DNA of 64,000 nt from DASRHY01 sp035650275 (GTDB lineage: Bacteria > Actinomycetota > Actinomycetes > Propionibacteriales > Kribbellaceae), in contig DASRHY010000067.1 of the NCBI GenBank assembly GCA_035650275.1, forward strand, positions 122,785 through 186,784. Reading direction: 5' to 3'. The position numbers and the translations under genes are program-made. The notes beneath the pieces were generated by a model. That model made no database searches and was not told the origin of the DNA. It saw nothing but the letters and a program-made list of their open reading frames with translations. Numbering within the stretch: position 1 is the stretch's first letter; every line of letters begins with the position of its first letter. Positions 51,149-59,534 of the stretch are shown one piece after another.

Positions 51149-52354
51149 TCAGGCGCGCCCGCAGACCGTGCAGCGGGCGCGGCGGCGGACGTAGTAGCCG
51201 GCGGTGGCGAGCCCGACCGCCGCACCCCAGAGCGGGAACGGGAAGATCAGCAGGTGCAGCACCGTCTGCGCCGCGTCCGGGTCCTCGCCGGACCCGCTCA
51301 GCGTCGCGATCGAGGGGCTGGCGACGAGCAGCATCAGCGCGGCCGTCGTACCGGGGATCACCGCCGCCTTCACCGGCACCGGCCGCTCGGCGAGCACCGG
51401 CACCCAGCGCGGCCAGACCTCACCCCAGGGCCGGATCAGCCCGAGCGTCACCAGGCCCGCGCAGAACGCCACCGCACCCAGCCCGAGACCGAACATCTTC
51501 ATCCCCGGCTCCGCGTCGAGCTCCTCGGCGCTGAAGCCGATCGGGTTCGGCAGCAGCCAGGTGAACCGCAGCAACGCGTACGGCATCGGGCACAGCACCG
51601 CCACGATCGTGGCCCGGCGTCCCCACCGGGCGGCCGTGGCGGGCGAGATCCAGGACGCGCCCGGCCGGCCGCAGGAGCCGCAGCGGTCCCGGGCGGTCCG
51701 GTAGGAGCGGACGCCCAGCACCGCCCAGCCGGTGCCGAGCAGGAACGTGCCGAGCACCAGCAGCGGCCGGAAGCCGACCTTCGCCGGTACCCCGGCCAGC
51801 CCGTCCGCCAGCTCGCGGAACGCCGGCCCGCTGAACACGCCGGTGCCGAGCGCGACCGCCACGACCGCGGCCGCCACCGCACCGAGCATTACCCGGGTCC
51901 CGGTCCGCCGGACGGCGCCGACGATCAGCATCAACAGGAACGCCGGTACGCCGAGCACCACCAGTGTGTAGGCGGCGAGCACGACCAGCACGACGTCGGT
52001 GCAGAGCAGCCCGAACACGATCGCCTGGACCGCGGCGGTGACCAGCAGCGGCCGGTACGACGCAGGGCTCCAGCCGCGCAGCCGGGTCGCCAGCGCCGCC
52101 GGTACGCCGATCGCGCCGAGTACGGCGACCAGGCCGGCGCCGTACCGCTCGGGCAGCAGCGACAGCGCGCTCAGCTTGTCGCCGTCAGGTGGCACCGCGG
52201 CGAACGGGTACGCGTCGCCGCCGAGGCTCCAGTAGACGCCGAGGACGGCGTACAGCGCGGACAGCAGCGCGACCAGGTAAGACAGCCTGTCGGTGACGGG
52301 CCCGCCGGTGTCAGCTCCGCCGGTGTCGCGGGCCGGGATGAGGGGCATGCTCAT
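51149..52354 (-). CDS. Polytopic membrane protein with C-terminal zinc-ribbon Cys pairs
   Basis: The protein has 401 residues from ATG 52354 (MSMPLIPARDTGG); GTG 52414 would add 20. It has about nine hydrophobic helices and a charged cytoplasmic loop with CGSCGRPG (about residue 225), and its C-terminus ends with CTVCGRA. The two Cys pairs may bind a zinc ion. I do not recognise the family. It is convergent with clpC and divergent from the Scy-like gene. Confidence 0.7.
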   Translation of the reverse strand: MSMPLIPARDTGGADTGGPVTDRLSYLVALLSALYAVLGVYWSLGGDAYPFAAVPPDGDKLSALSLLPERYGAGLVAVLGAIGVPAALATRLRGWSPASYRPLLVTAAVQAIVFGLLCTDVVLVVLAAYTLVVLGVPAFLLMLIVGAVRRTGTRVMLGAVAAAVVAVALGTGVFSGPAFRELADGLAGVPAKVGFRPLLVLGTFLLGTGWAVLGVRSYRTARDRCGSCGRPGASWISPATAARWGRRATIVAVLCPMPYALLRFTWLLPNPIGFSAEELDAEPGMKMFGLGLGAVAFCAGLVTLGLIRPWGEVWPRWVPVLAERPVPVKAAVIPGTTAALMLLVASPSIATLSGSGEDPDAAQTVLHLLIFPFPLWGAAVGLATAGYYVRRRARCTVCGRA

Positions 52355-52503
52355 GCCGACATCGTGTGATGGAGGCACTGCGAGGGCGTCCGCCGACAGA
52401 GGGGAGTGCGTCACTCAATTGGGTGAAACTTGGACAAGTCCTGCCCGTGATCATGTATCTACTGACGGTGGCGGGAATCTGGGCTGTCCTCAAGCGGTAA
52501 GAG

Positions 52504-53982
52504 ATGGAATTATCTCCTCGCATGGACGCCACGCGTCTGGTTCAGGCCGCCCAGGAACCGGTGACCGACACCGGTTCCTTTGGCGTGCACCAGGCCGGGG
52601 GTGTATTGGCACGGGCGCAGCGGATCGCGGACACGCTGCGGGAGCAGGCCGAGCTGGAGAACGACCGCGCCCGCGGGGACGCGGAGCGGCTGCGGGACGA
52701 GGCGCGGGCCCTGCACCGGGAGGCCCAGCAGGTCCGTGACGACGCCGAGCGGATCCGTCGCCAGGCCGAGCAGCATGTCGTCGCCGCCGGCGAGGAGGCC
52801 CGCCAGCTGGTCGCCGACGCCGGCGAGCAGGCCGCGCTGGTGGTGCAGGCCGCGGGCCGTACGTCCGCCCAGCTGACCTCGCAGGCCGAGCAGGACGCGG
52901 ACGAGATCCGCGCCGCCGCCGAGCGGGAGGCCGAGTCGATCCGGGACAACGCCAACCGAGAGGTGGCCGGCGTCCGCGCCGAGGTCGAACGGAGCCGCGC
53001 CGACGGCCGGATGGAGCTGGAGCGCCGGACCGCCGAGCTGGAGGAGACCGAGCGGTCCCGGCTGGCGGCGATCAAGGTCGAGGTCGACCAGCTCCGCGCG
53101 GCCGCGGTCGAAGAGCTGGACCGGCGCCGGATCACCGCCGAGCACGAGGCACAGCAGCTGCTCGGCCGAGCCCAGAGGCAGGCCGGCGAGCTGACCGACG
53201 CGGCCGAGCAGACGCGTCGTACCGCGGCCGCCGACGGCGAGCGGATCCGGGCCGAGGCGCAGCAGGCCGCCGAGGCCGAGCTGGCGGCGGCCGCCGAACA
53301 GGCGGCCTGGACCAAGGAGACCGCGAAGGGTCTGGTCGCTGCCGCCGAGGCGGAGGCCCAGGTCACCCGGAACCAGGCGCATGCCGAAGCCGCCGAGCTG
53401 GTCCGTCGCCGCCGTGGCGACCTGCACCGCGTGGTCGGCCGGGCGACGGCGAAGCTGAAAGACTCGCAGGCCGCGGCCGAGAACCGGGCCGGGGAGCTGC
53501 GTGCGGAGGCCGAGGACCTGCTCCGCGCGGCACGTGAGGAGGCTGCCGACGAGCGGTCCCGGGCCCGGGCCGATGCGGCCAGGATCCAGGCCGCGGCCGA
53601 GGCGGGCGCGAAGGACGTGCTGTCCCGCGCGGGCCGCCGTGAGGTCGAGGCAGAGTCCAGTGTCCAAGTCCTCCGCGAACGGGCCGCCGATGACCTCGCG
53701 CAGGCCCAGCGCGACGCACACGACCTGTTGCGTCGTTCCCGTGCCGAGGCGATGGAGATCGAAGCCAAGGCCCGCGTCCACGCCGACGAGCTGCGAGCGC
53801 AAGCGCGCAAGATGATCGCCGACGCGGAAGCCCGGGTTGCGGCTCTCACCCAGCGTCGTGATGAGATCACCCGTGAGTTGACACAGCTCTCGGGTGTGAT
53901 CGAGGCACTTGCTGTCCCGTGGGCCCTGGCACCCGGCAGTATGTCCAGCACCGACGATTCCACGGGGACCAACAACCAGTGA
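52504..53982 (+). CDS. Long coiled-coil protein, Scy-like
   Basis: The 492-residue protein is almost entirely heptad-rich (from LEND to VAALTQRRDE), apart from a short N-terminus (MDATRLVQAAQEPVTD) and a Pro/Ser/Thr/Asn-rich end. Streptomyces Scy, a polar scaffold protein with a 51-mer repeat, is far longer but has the same composition, and it lies next to filP, as here. It is followed by a DivIVA-like gene. The start is ATG 52504 (or 52522). Assignment is from composition and context. Confidence 0.65.
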   Translation: MELSPRMDATRLVQAAQEPVTDTGSFGVHQAGGVLARAQRIADTLREQAELENDRARGDAERLRDEARALHREAQQVRDDAERIRRQAEQHVVAAGEEARQLVADAGEQAALVVQAAGRTSAQLTSQAEQDADEIRAAAEREAESIRDNANREVAGVRAEVERSRADGRMELERRTAELEETERSRLAAIKVEVDQLRAAAVEELDRRRITAEHEAQQLLGRAQRQAGELTDAAEQTRRTAAADGERIRAEAQQAAEAELAAAAEQAAWTKETAKGLVAAAEAEAQVTRNQAHAEAAELVRRRRGDLHRVVGRATAKLKDSQAAAENRAGELRAEAEDLLRAAREEAADERSRARADAARIQAAAEAGAKDVLSRAGRREVEAESSVQVLRERAADDLAQAQRDAHDLLRRSRAEAMEIEAKARVHADELRAQARKMIADAEARVAALTQRRDEITRELTQLSGVIEALAVPWALAPGSMSSTDDSTGTNNQ

Positions 53983-54026
53983 ACCCAGTCCGAGAAAACA
54001 TCCACACCACCGAAGGCAGCCCCGAA

Positions 54027-54986
54027 ATGAGCAGTGAAGCCTCCTCCCTTCCGTTCCGTACGGTCCTGCGGGGTTATGAGCCCGCGCAGGTCGACCAGCA
54101 CGTCCGCGAGCTGACCACGTCGCTGACCGCCCTCCAGGAGCAGTCCGAGCAGCTGCAGCGCCACGTGCAGGAGCTGCAGGGCAGGCTGGACAATGCCGAG
54201 GCGGCTGTGGTCGCCGCGCAGGACACAGAGTCGAAGCAGCCGACGTTCACCGACTTCGGTGAGCGGGTCGCCAAGATCCTCTCGCTCGCCGACGAGGAGG
54301 CTCGCGATCTGGTGCTGCGCGCCCAGACCGATGCGCAGGCTCTCCTGACCGACGCCGAGCAGCACGCGAAGAAGGTCCGGGAGGAGGCCGAGCAGTACTC
54401 CGTCGACTGGAAGAGCGAGGTTGACGCGGAGGCCGCCCGGATTCTCGAGGAAGCCCGTACCCAGGCCGACGACATGCGCGACGAGGCCGAGCGGGACGCC
54501 ACCGCTCGCCGCAGCGAGGCGCAGGCCCTGTACGAGCAGGAGCGCGCCAAGGCGGCCCAGGCCGCGGCCGCGTTCGAGACCACGTTGGCCGAGCGGCGCG
54601 GCAAGGTCGAGCAGGAGTTCGCGGCGCGGACCGCACTCGCCGAGCAGCAGCTGGCCGCGGTCACCGATCGGGCCGCGCAGGTGCAGCGCGAGGCGGACCG
54701 GTCCCGGTCCGAGGCCGAGCGGCTGGCACAGCAGCAGATGGCCGACGCCAACCGCCAGGCGCAGGAGATCATCGCGGCCGCGAAGGACAAGGCCGAGCGG
54801 ATCCGGGCCGAGTCCGAGCGCGAGCTGGCCGCGGCGACGCAGCGGCGCGACAGCATCAACGCGCAGCTGACCAACGTCCGCCAGATGCTGGCGACGCTGT
54901 CCGGCAGCCCGGCGATGCCGCTGGACCTGCTCGGCGAGGAGGACTCCGAAGCCGAGTCAGCCAACGCCAAGAAGAGCTCCAAGTAG
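54027..54986 (+). CDS. DivIVA-domain coiled-coil protein, FilP-like
   Basis: The 319-residue protein starts with a DivIVA-like segment (LPFRTVLRGYEPAQVDQHVREL) and continues as coiled coil (about 35-285), ending in an acidic tail. In Streptomyces the filP product forms an intermediate-filament-like lattice at growing tips. Here it lies 45 nt after the Scy-like gene (GTG 53979 would overlap it). The pair probably organises polar growth or cell-envelope extension. Confidence 0.75.
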   Translation: MSSEASSLPFRTVLRGYEPAQVDQHVRELTTSLTALQEQSEQLQRHVQELQGRLDNAEAAVVAAQDTESKQPTFTDFGERVAKILSLADEEARDLVLRAQTDAQALLTDAEQHAKKVREEAEQYSVDWKSEVDAEAARILEEARTQADDMRDEAERDATARRSEAQALYEQERAKAAQAAAAFETTLAERRGKVEQEFAARTALAEQQLAAVTDRAAQVQREADRSRSEAERLAQQQMADANRQAQEIIAAAKDKAERIRAESERELAAATQRRDSINAQLTNVRQMLATLSGSPAMPLDLLGEEDSEAESANAKKSSK

Positions 54987-54998
54987 CAGCACGCGTTA

Positions 54999-55041
54999 CG
55001 TCCGCCGAAGCAGTGTCACCCTGACGCCACTTCGGCGGACG
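54999..55041. terminator. 12-bp hairpin between the FilP-like gene and mutY
   Basis: CGTCCGCCGAAG (54999-55010) pairs with CTTCGGCGGACG (55030-55041) around a 19-nt loop. The right part falls within the last codons of mutY (stop 55016). It can terminate both convergent transcripts. Confidence 0.82.
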
Positions 55042-55924
55042 CTGCTGCCCGGAACGAGGGCAGGCCGTAGTGGTTGCGTGCGAGCGGTTCGACCAGGCCG
55101 TCGGCGACGAGGCCGTCCAGGGCCCGGGCGCGCTGTACGGCGTCCGGCCAGGCCTGGTCGAGCCGGTGCCGCGGAACCGGCCCGGACGCGTCTCGCAGCA
55201 CCGCCAGCAGGTGACCGCGGGCCTGCCGGTCGGTGCCGTCGTACGTCTGGCCGCGCCGCGGCGGACCGTCGTACGGCGGGCTGCCGGCCAGCACCCACGC
55301 ACACCGGCCGCTGAGCGGGCACGCCGTGCAGCGCGGCGACCTGGCGGTGCAGACCATCGCGCCCAGCTCCATCGACGCAACCGCCCAACGGGCCGCGGTC
55401 GGCGCATCGTCCGGCAGCACGGCCTCGGCCAGCCGGCGCTCGGCGGCGGACGGCGACGGACCGGGGTACTCCACGCCGGTGACGGCGCGGGCCAGCACCC
55501 GGCGCACGTTCGTGTCCACCACCGCGTGCCGCCGGCCGAAGGCGAACGAGGCGACCGCGGCCGCCGTGTAGGTGCCGACGCCGGGCAGTGCGAGCAGATC
55601 GGCGTGGTCGTCCGGCACGTCGCCGTCGTGCCGTTCCACGATCGCGACGGCGGCCGCGTGCAGCCGCAGCGCGCGCCGCGGGTACCCGAGTCGTCCCCAG
55701 GCCCGGACCGCCTCGCCCGGCGGCTCGATCGCGAGCGCGGCCGGCACCGGCCAGCGTTCCAGCCAGGCGTGGAACACCGGCAGCACCCGCGCCACCGGCG
55801 TCTGCTGCAGCATGAACTCGCTCACCAGCACCGCCCAAGGTGACGCTTCAGGCTCCCGCCAGGGAAGCGTGCGCGCGTTCGCCGCATACCACTCCAGCAC
55901 GGGTTCGTGCAGGCCGATGGGCAT
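55016..55924 (-). CDS. mutY: A/G-specific adenine glycosylase
   Basis: MutY removes adenine mispaired with 8-oxoguanine. The protein has 302 residues from ATG 55924 (MPIGLHEPVLEWY), with ATG 55957 as alternative. The catalytic Glu is in SEFMLQQTPVARV, the HhH-GPD motif is LPGVGTYTAAAVASFAFG, the catalytic Asp is in HAVVDTNVRRV, and the 4Fe-4S site is C-x6-C-x2-C-x5-C (CTARSPRCTACPLSGRC). The C-terminal MutT-like domain is shortened, as in other actinobacteria. Confidence 0.93.
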   Translation of the reverse strand: MPIGLHEPVLEWYAANARTLPWREPEASPWAVLVSEFMLQQTPVARVLPVFHAWLERWPVPAALAIEPPGEAVRAWGRLGYPRRALRLHAAAVAIVERHDGDVPDDHADLLALPGVGTYTAAAVASFAFGRRHAVVDTNVRRVLARAVTGVEYPGPSPSAAERRLAEAVLPDDAPTAARWAVASMELGAMVCTARSPRCTACPLSGRCAWVLAGSPPYDGPPRRGQTYDGTDRQARGHLLAVLRDASGPVPRHRLDQAWPDAVQRARALDGLVADGLVEPLARNHYGLPSFRAAASAEVASG

Positions 55925-55990
55925 GTTGTAAGGGCGTGAGCGCGGCGCGTCATGCATTGTGGTCACGATCCTGCCATCTATCGTGCACAC

Positions 55991-56659
55991 ATGAGCAGCC
56001 TGCTCCATCCGGTCGGGCACCTGCCGCCAAGCGTCTACTGGGTACGACGCGCGCTTGCGCTGGCTCTGCTGCTCATCCTCGTGATCGCGCTCTTCCAGGT
56101 GTTCGGCGGCGAGGACCCGAAGCCGGCCGCATCGGCGGGGCCCGTCGGGTCGCCGTCGAGCACGGCCCCGGTGAGCACGCTGAGCCCGAGCCCGGGTGGG
56201 TCGGCCTCGCCCGGCGGTTCCAGCACCTCCAGCACACCGCGAGGCCAGGAGTCCCGGCAGCCTCGGAACGACAGCGGCCGGTGCACCGGGTCCATGGTCC
56301 GGGTCGAGGTGCAACCCGCGGCCCGCCGGGTCTCCAGCGGCCGGCCTCTGAACTTCCAGGTGCAGCTCTCGACGCTGCGCCGGGACGGTTGCGCTGCCGT
56401 GGTCGACGCGACCCGGCTCGTCGTCACCGTCATGTCGGGCAACGATCGGATCTGGACCAGCGCGCACTGCGTGAAGGCCGTCTCGCGGGCGACGCTGGCG
56501 CTGTCCGCCAAGGAGGCCACCAGCACGGTCGCGTGGAACGGACGTCGCTCCGCCGCCGGCTGCCCGACGACGAGCCCGGCCGCCAGGCCCGGCACGTACG
56601 TGGTCCAGGCCGCGTACGACGGCCGCGCGTCCGTCCAGCAAGCCTTCCTCGTGGGCTGA
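55991..56659 (+). CDS. Membrane-anchored extracytoplasmic protein, no family recognised
   Basis: The 222-residue protein starts at ATG 55991, has one N-terminal helix (RRALALALLLILVIALFQVF) and a Ser/Pro/Gly linker (about 45-95). A cysteine-containing beta domain follows (GRCTGSMVRVEVQP, then WTSAHCVKA and AAGCPTT). It may be an Ig-like or lipocalin-like cell-surface protein. Diverges from mutY by about 66 bp. No signature for a named family was found. Confidence 0.7.
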   Translation: MSSLLHPVGHLPPSVYWVRRALALALLLILVIALFQVFGGEDPKPAASAGPVGSPSSTAPVSTLSPSPGGSASPGGSSTSSTPRGQESRQPRNDSGRCTGSMVRVEVQPAARRVSSGRPLNFQVQLSTLRRDGCAAVVDATRLVVTVMSGNDRIWTSAHCVKAVSRATLALSAKEATSTVAWNGRRSAAGCPTTSPAARPGTYVVQAAYDGRASVQQAFLVG

Positions 56660-56721
56660 CCGACCGCGTTGTCCACAGGCTTGTGGGAGAGCCCGACGCG
56701 GCCCTGCCGTAGCGTGGGAGC

Positions 56722-57354
56722 ATGGCGAGCCCGGATGAAGGAGGACGCGTGACAGCCCAGCCGTTGCCGCCCATGCAGTTCTCCCTCCCGATCGAGCATC
56801 TCTTGACGATCGACGAATACGCAGCGATCGGTGAGGTGGAGCACGGTCGGGTCGAGCTGCAGGAGGGCAGCCTGGTGATGTCGCCGAGCCCGACGCCATT
56901 CCACATGCTCGCCATTGCCGGTCTACACCATCAGCTGCGCCCGCAGCTGCCGGACGGCCTGGTTGCCGTACCGGATGTCGACATCGACCTTGATCTGGTG
57001 CCACGAACCGAGCCGGGGTCGTCCCGGCGGCCGGACCTCATCGTCGTGGACCGTGCGGCGCTGGACCGGGTGGCGGACGAAGGCGGACTGATCCGGGCGT
57101 CAGAGGTGGTCGTGGTCGTCGAGGTTGTGTCCAAGGGCTCGCGGCGGATGGACAACAACGTGAAGCGGGGTGAGTACGCCGACGCCGGGATCGGGCACTA
57201 CTGGATCGTCGACATCGAGGATCCGGTATCCCTGGTCGCGTGCCAGCTCACCGAGCAGTTCGGCTACGCCGACGCCGGTGCGGTGACCGGCGGGTTCGAG
57301 ATCGCGTCGCCGTTCGAGGTCACCGTCGATCTCGACGCGCTGCTCGCCTACTAG
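56722..57354 (+). CDS. Uma2-family (DUF820) restriction-endonuclease-like protein
   Basis: The 210-residue protein has the PD-(D/E)XK fold of the Uma2/DUF820 family: GRVELQEGSLVMSPSPTPFH, SRRPDLIVVD, VVVVEVVSKGSRRMD and an ADAGIGHYWIVDIED region. Many actinobacterial genomes carry dozens of copies, and the physiological role is not known. Its last codon shares the palindromic CTAG with the disA stop on the other strand. Confidence 0.88.
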   Translation: MASPDEGGRVTAQPLPPMQFSLPIEHLLTIDEYAAIGEVEHGRVELQEGSLVMSPSPTPFHMLAIAGLHHQLRPQLPDGLVAVPDVDIDLDLVPRTEPGSSRRPDLIVVDRAALDRVADEGGLIRASEVVVVVEVVSKGSRRMDNNVKRGEYADAGIGHYWIVDIEDPVSLVACQLTEQFGYADAGAVTGGFEIASPFEVTVDLDALLAY

Positions 57355-58442
57355 ACGTAGCGCTCGAGGATGCTGGACTCGGCCAGCCGGGACAGGCCCT
57401 CGCGGACGGTCCGGGCGCGGTTCTCGCCGACACCGTCGACGGTCTGCAGGTCGTCGATGCTGGCCGCGAGCAGCTTCTGAAGGTGGCCGAAGTGGTCGAT
57501 CAGCCGGTCGATCACGGCTCCCGGGAGCCGAGGAACCTTCGCGAGTAGCCGATACCCCCGAGGCGTCACCGCGGCGTCCAGCTGCTCCGCTCCACCGAGC
57601 TGCAGCGCGCGGGCGACCTGGCCGATATCGAGCAGGTCGGTCGGGCTGACCGCGTCCAGCTCGGCCAGCACCTCCTCGGCGGTCTTGGCGCGGCGCCCGA
57701 CCGCGGGCGGCAGGTAGTCGCGGACGACGAGCTCGCGCTCACCGGCGACACCGGCGACCAGCTCGTTCAGCTGCAGGGTGAGCAGCCGGCCGTCGGTGCC
57801 GAGCTCGACGACGTACCCGTCGATCTCGGCGGCGATCCGGCGCACCATCTCCAGCCGCTGCGCGACCGCGGCGACGTCGCGGACCGTGACCAGGTCCTCG
57901 ATCTCCAGCGCGGACAGGGTGCCGGACACCTCGTCCAGCCTGAGCTTGTACCGCTCCAGTGTGGCGAGCGCCTGGTTCGCGCGGGACAGGATCGCGCCGG
58001 AGTCCTCGAGCACATAGCGCTGGTCGTCGACGTACAGCGCGATGATGTGCATCGACTGCGACACCGAGATCACCGGGAACCCGGTCTGCCGGGCGACCCG
58101 GTCCGCGGTGCGGTGCCGGGTGCCGGTCTCCTCGGTCGGGATCGACGGGTCGGGCATCAGGTGCACGGCGGCGCGGACGATCCGGTTGACGTCGCGGTCC
58201 AGTACCAGCGCGCCGTCCATCTTGCTCAGCTCGCGCAGACCGGTGGCCGTGAACTCGACGTCGATCGCGAAGCCACCTGTCGAGATCGCGTCGACCGTCT
58301 TGTCGTGACCGAGCACCAGCAGTGCGCCGGTACGGCCACGCAGGATGCGCTCCAGACCCTCCCGCAGCTCGGTTCCGGGCGCGACCGCGGCAAGGGTCGC
58401 CCGCATCCGGGCATCGGTGCTGTTCCTGTCGGGGTTCGCCAC
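57351..58442 (-). CDS. disA: DNA integrity scanning protein DisA (diadenylate cyclase)
   Basis: DisA makes c-di-AMP and monitors DNA branch structures. The 363-residue protein starts at GTG 58442. The DAC domain has DGALVLD and TGTRHRTADRVARQTG, the DGA and RHR active-site motifs. The C-terminus has a linker helix region and a helix-hairpin-helix DNA-binding end (TVDGVGENRARTVREGL). It is followed by fabH and radA on the same strand, all in one direction. Confidence 0.96.
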   Translation of the reverse strand: MANPDRNSTDARMRATLAAVAPGTELREGLERILRGRTGALLVLGHDKTVDAISTGGFAIDVEFTATGLRELSKMDGALVLDRDVNRIVRAAVHLMPDPSIPTEETGTRHRTADRVARQTGFPVISVSQSMHIIALYVDDQRYVLEDSGAILSRANQALATLERYKLRLDEVSGTLSALEIEDLVTVRDVAAVAQRLEMVRRIAAEIDGYVVELGTDGRLLTLQLNELVAGVAGERELVVRDYLPPAVGRRAKTAEEVLAELDAVSPTDLLDIGQVARALQLGGAEQLDAAVTPRGYRLLAKVPRLPGAVIDRLIDHFGHLQKLLAASIDDLQTVDGVGENRARTVREGLSRLAESSILERYV

Positions 58443-58524
58443 GGTGCCCGATTCTATGCCGGTGCCAGCGGTGCGGGGCGACCCGACGTCGGATCGGCGC
58501 TGCGCGGCCCGGATCCGCGCCGGC

Positions 58525-59463
58525 TCACGGGCAACGGACGACCTGGCCGGCGTACGACAGACCGCCGCCGAACCCGAACAGCAGGACCGGCGCACCCTTC
58601 GGGATCGCACGCTTCTCGACCAGCTTCGACCAGGCGAGCGGGATGCTCGCGGCCGAGGTGTTGCCGGAGTCGACCACGTCGCGGGCGACCACCGCGTTGA
58701 CGGCACCGATCCGCCCGGCCAGTAGTTCGATGATCCGCAGGTTCGCCTGGTGCAGCACCACCGCGCCGAGGTCCTCGGGCTGCAGCCCGGCCTTCTCGCA
58801 GACCTGCCGGGCGATCATGGGCAGCGCTGTGGTGGCCCATCGGAAAACGCTCTGCCCCTCCTGCGCGAACGACCCGTTGCGGCCCTCGATCCGGACCGCG
58901 TCGCTCATCTCCGGTACTGAGCCCCACACCACCGGGCCGACCTCCGGCTCCTCGGACGCGACGAGTACGGCGGCTCCCGCACCGTCGCCGATCAGCACGC
59001 AGGTCGACCGGTCGGTCCAGTCGGTGAAGTCGCTGAGCTTTTCCACCCCGATCACCAGCGCCTTCGACCCGGCGCCGGCGCGGATCGCATGGTCGGCGGT
59101 CGCGACCGCATGGCTGAACCCGGAGCAGGCCGTGTTCACGTCCAATGCCGCCGGGCTGGTCATGCCGAGCCTGGCCGCCACCCGGGCCGCGATGTACGGC
59201 GACCGGTCCAGCGCCGTACAGGTGGCGACCACGACCAGGTCGATCTGGTCCGCGGCCAGCCCGGCGTTCGCGAGCGCCTTCTCGGCGGCGTGCGCAGCCA
59301 TCTCGTCCACCTGCTCGTCCGGGGCGGCGAGGTGCCGGGTCCGGATACCGACCCGGCTGCGGATCCACTCGTCGGTGGTGTCGACCATCGTCGCCAGCTC
59401 GTCGTTCGTGAGTACCCGGGCAGGCTGGTAGTGGCCGAGGGCAACGACACGGGATCCGGTCAT
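58525..59463 (-). CDS. fabH: Beta-ketoacyl-ACP synthase III (FabH-like)
   Basis: FabH condenses acyl-CoA with malonyl-ACP to start fatty acid chains. The 312-residue protein from ATG 59463 has the active-site Cys in DVNTACSGFSHA, the His in VLHQANLRIIE and the Asn in SGNTSAASIPLA. The DRSPYI and DGAGAAVL motifs are also present. It sits between radA and disA, which are normally adjacent, and away from any fab cluster, so it may serve a specialised pathway. Substrate unknown. Confidence 0.92.
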   Translation of the reverse strand: MTGSRVVALGHYQPARVLTNDELATMVDTTDEWIRSRVGIRTRHLAAPDEQVDEMAAHAAEKALANAGLAADQIDLVVVATCTALDRSPYIAARVAARLGMTSPAALDVNTACSGFSHAVATADHAIRAGAGSKALVIGVEKLSDFTDWTDRSTCVLIGDGAGAAVLVASEEPEVGPVVWGSVPEMSDAVRIEGRNGSFAQEGQSVFRWATTALPMIARQVCEKAGLQPEDLGAVVLHQANLRIIELLAGRIGAVNAVVARDVVDSGNTSAASIPLAWSKLVEKRAIPKGAPVLLFGFGGGLSYAGQVVRCP

Positions 59464-59534
59464 GGGGCGGTGCCTTTCTGAGGGCGGGGGGACCACCACG
59501 GTACGACGGCTGCCGAGCGGCCCGGCTCGTCGTC

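Noticed and set aside
55925..57004. Extension of the mutY frame by 360 codons
   Set aside because: The extra part is antisense to the membrane-anchored protein and Uma2 gene, and the MutY fold starts at 55924 (or 55957).
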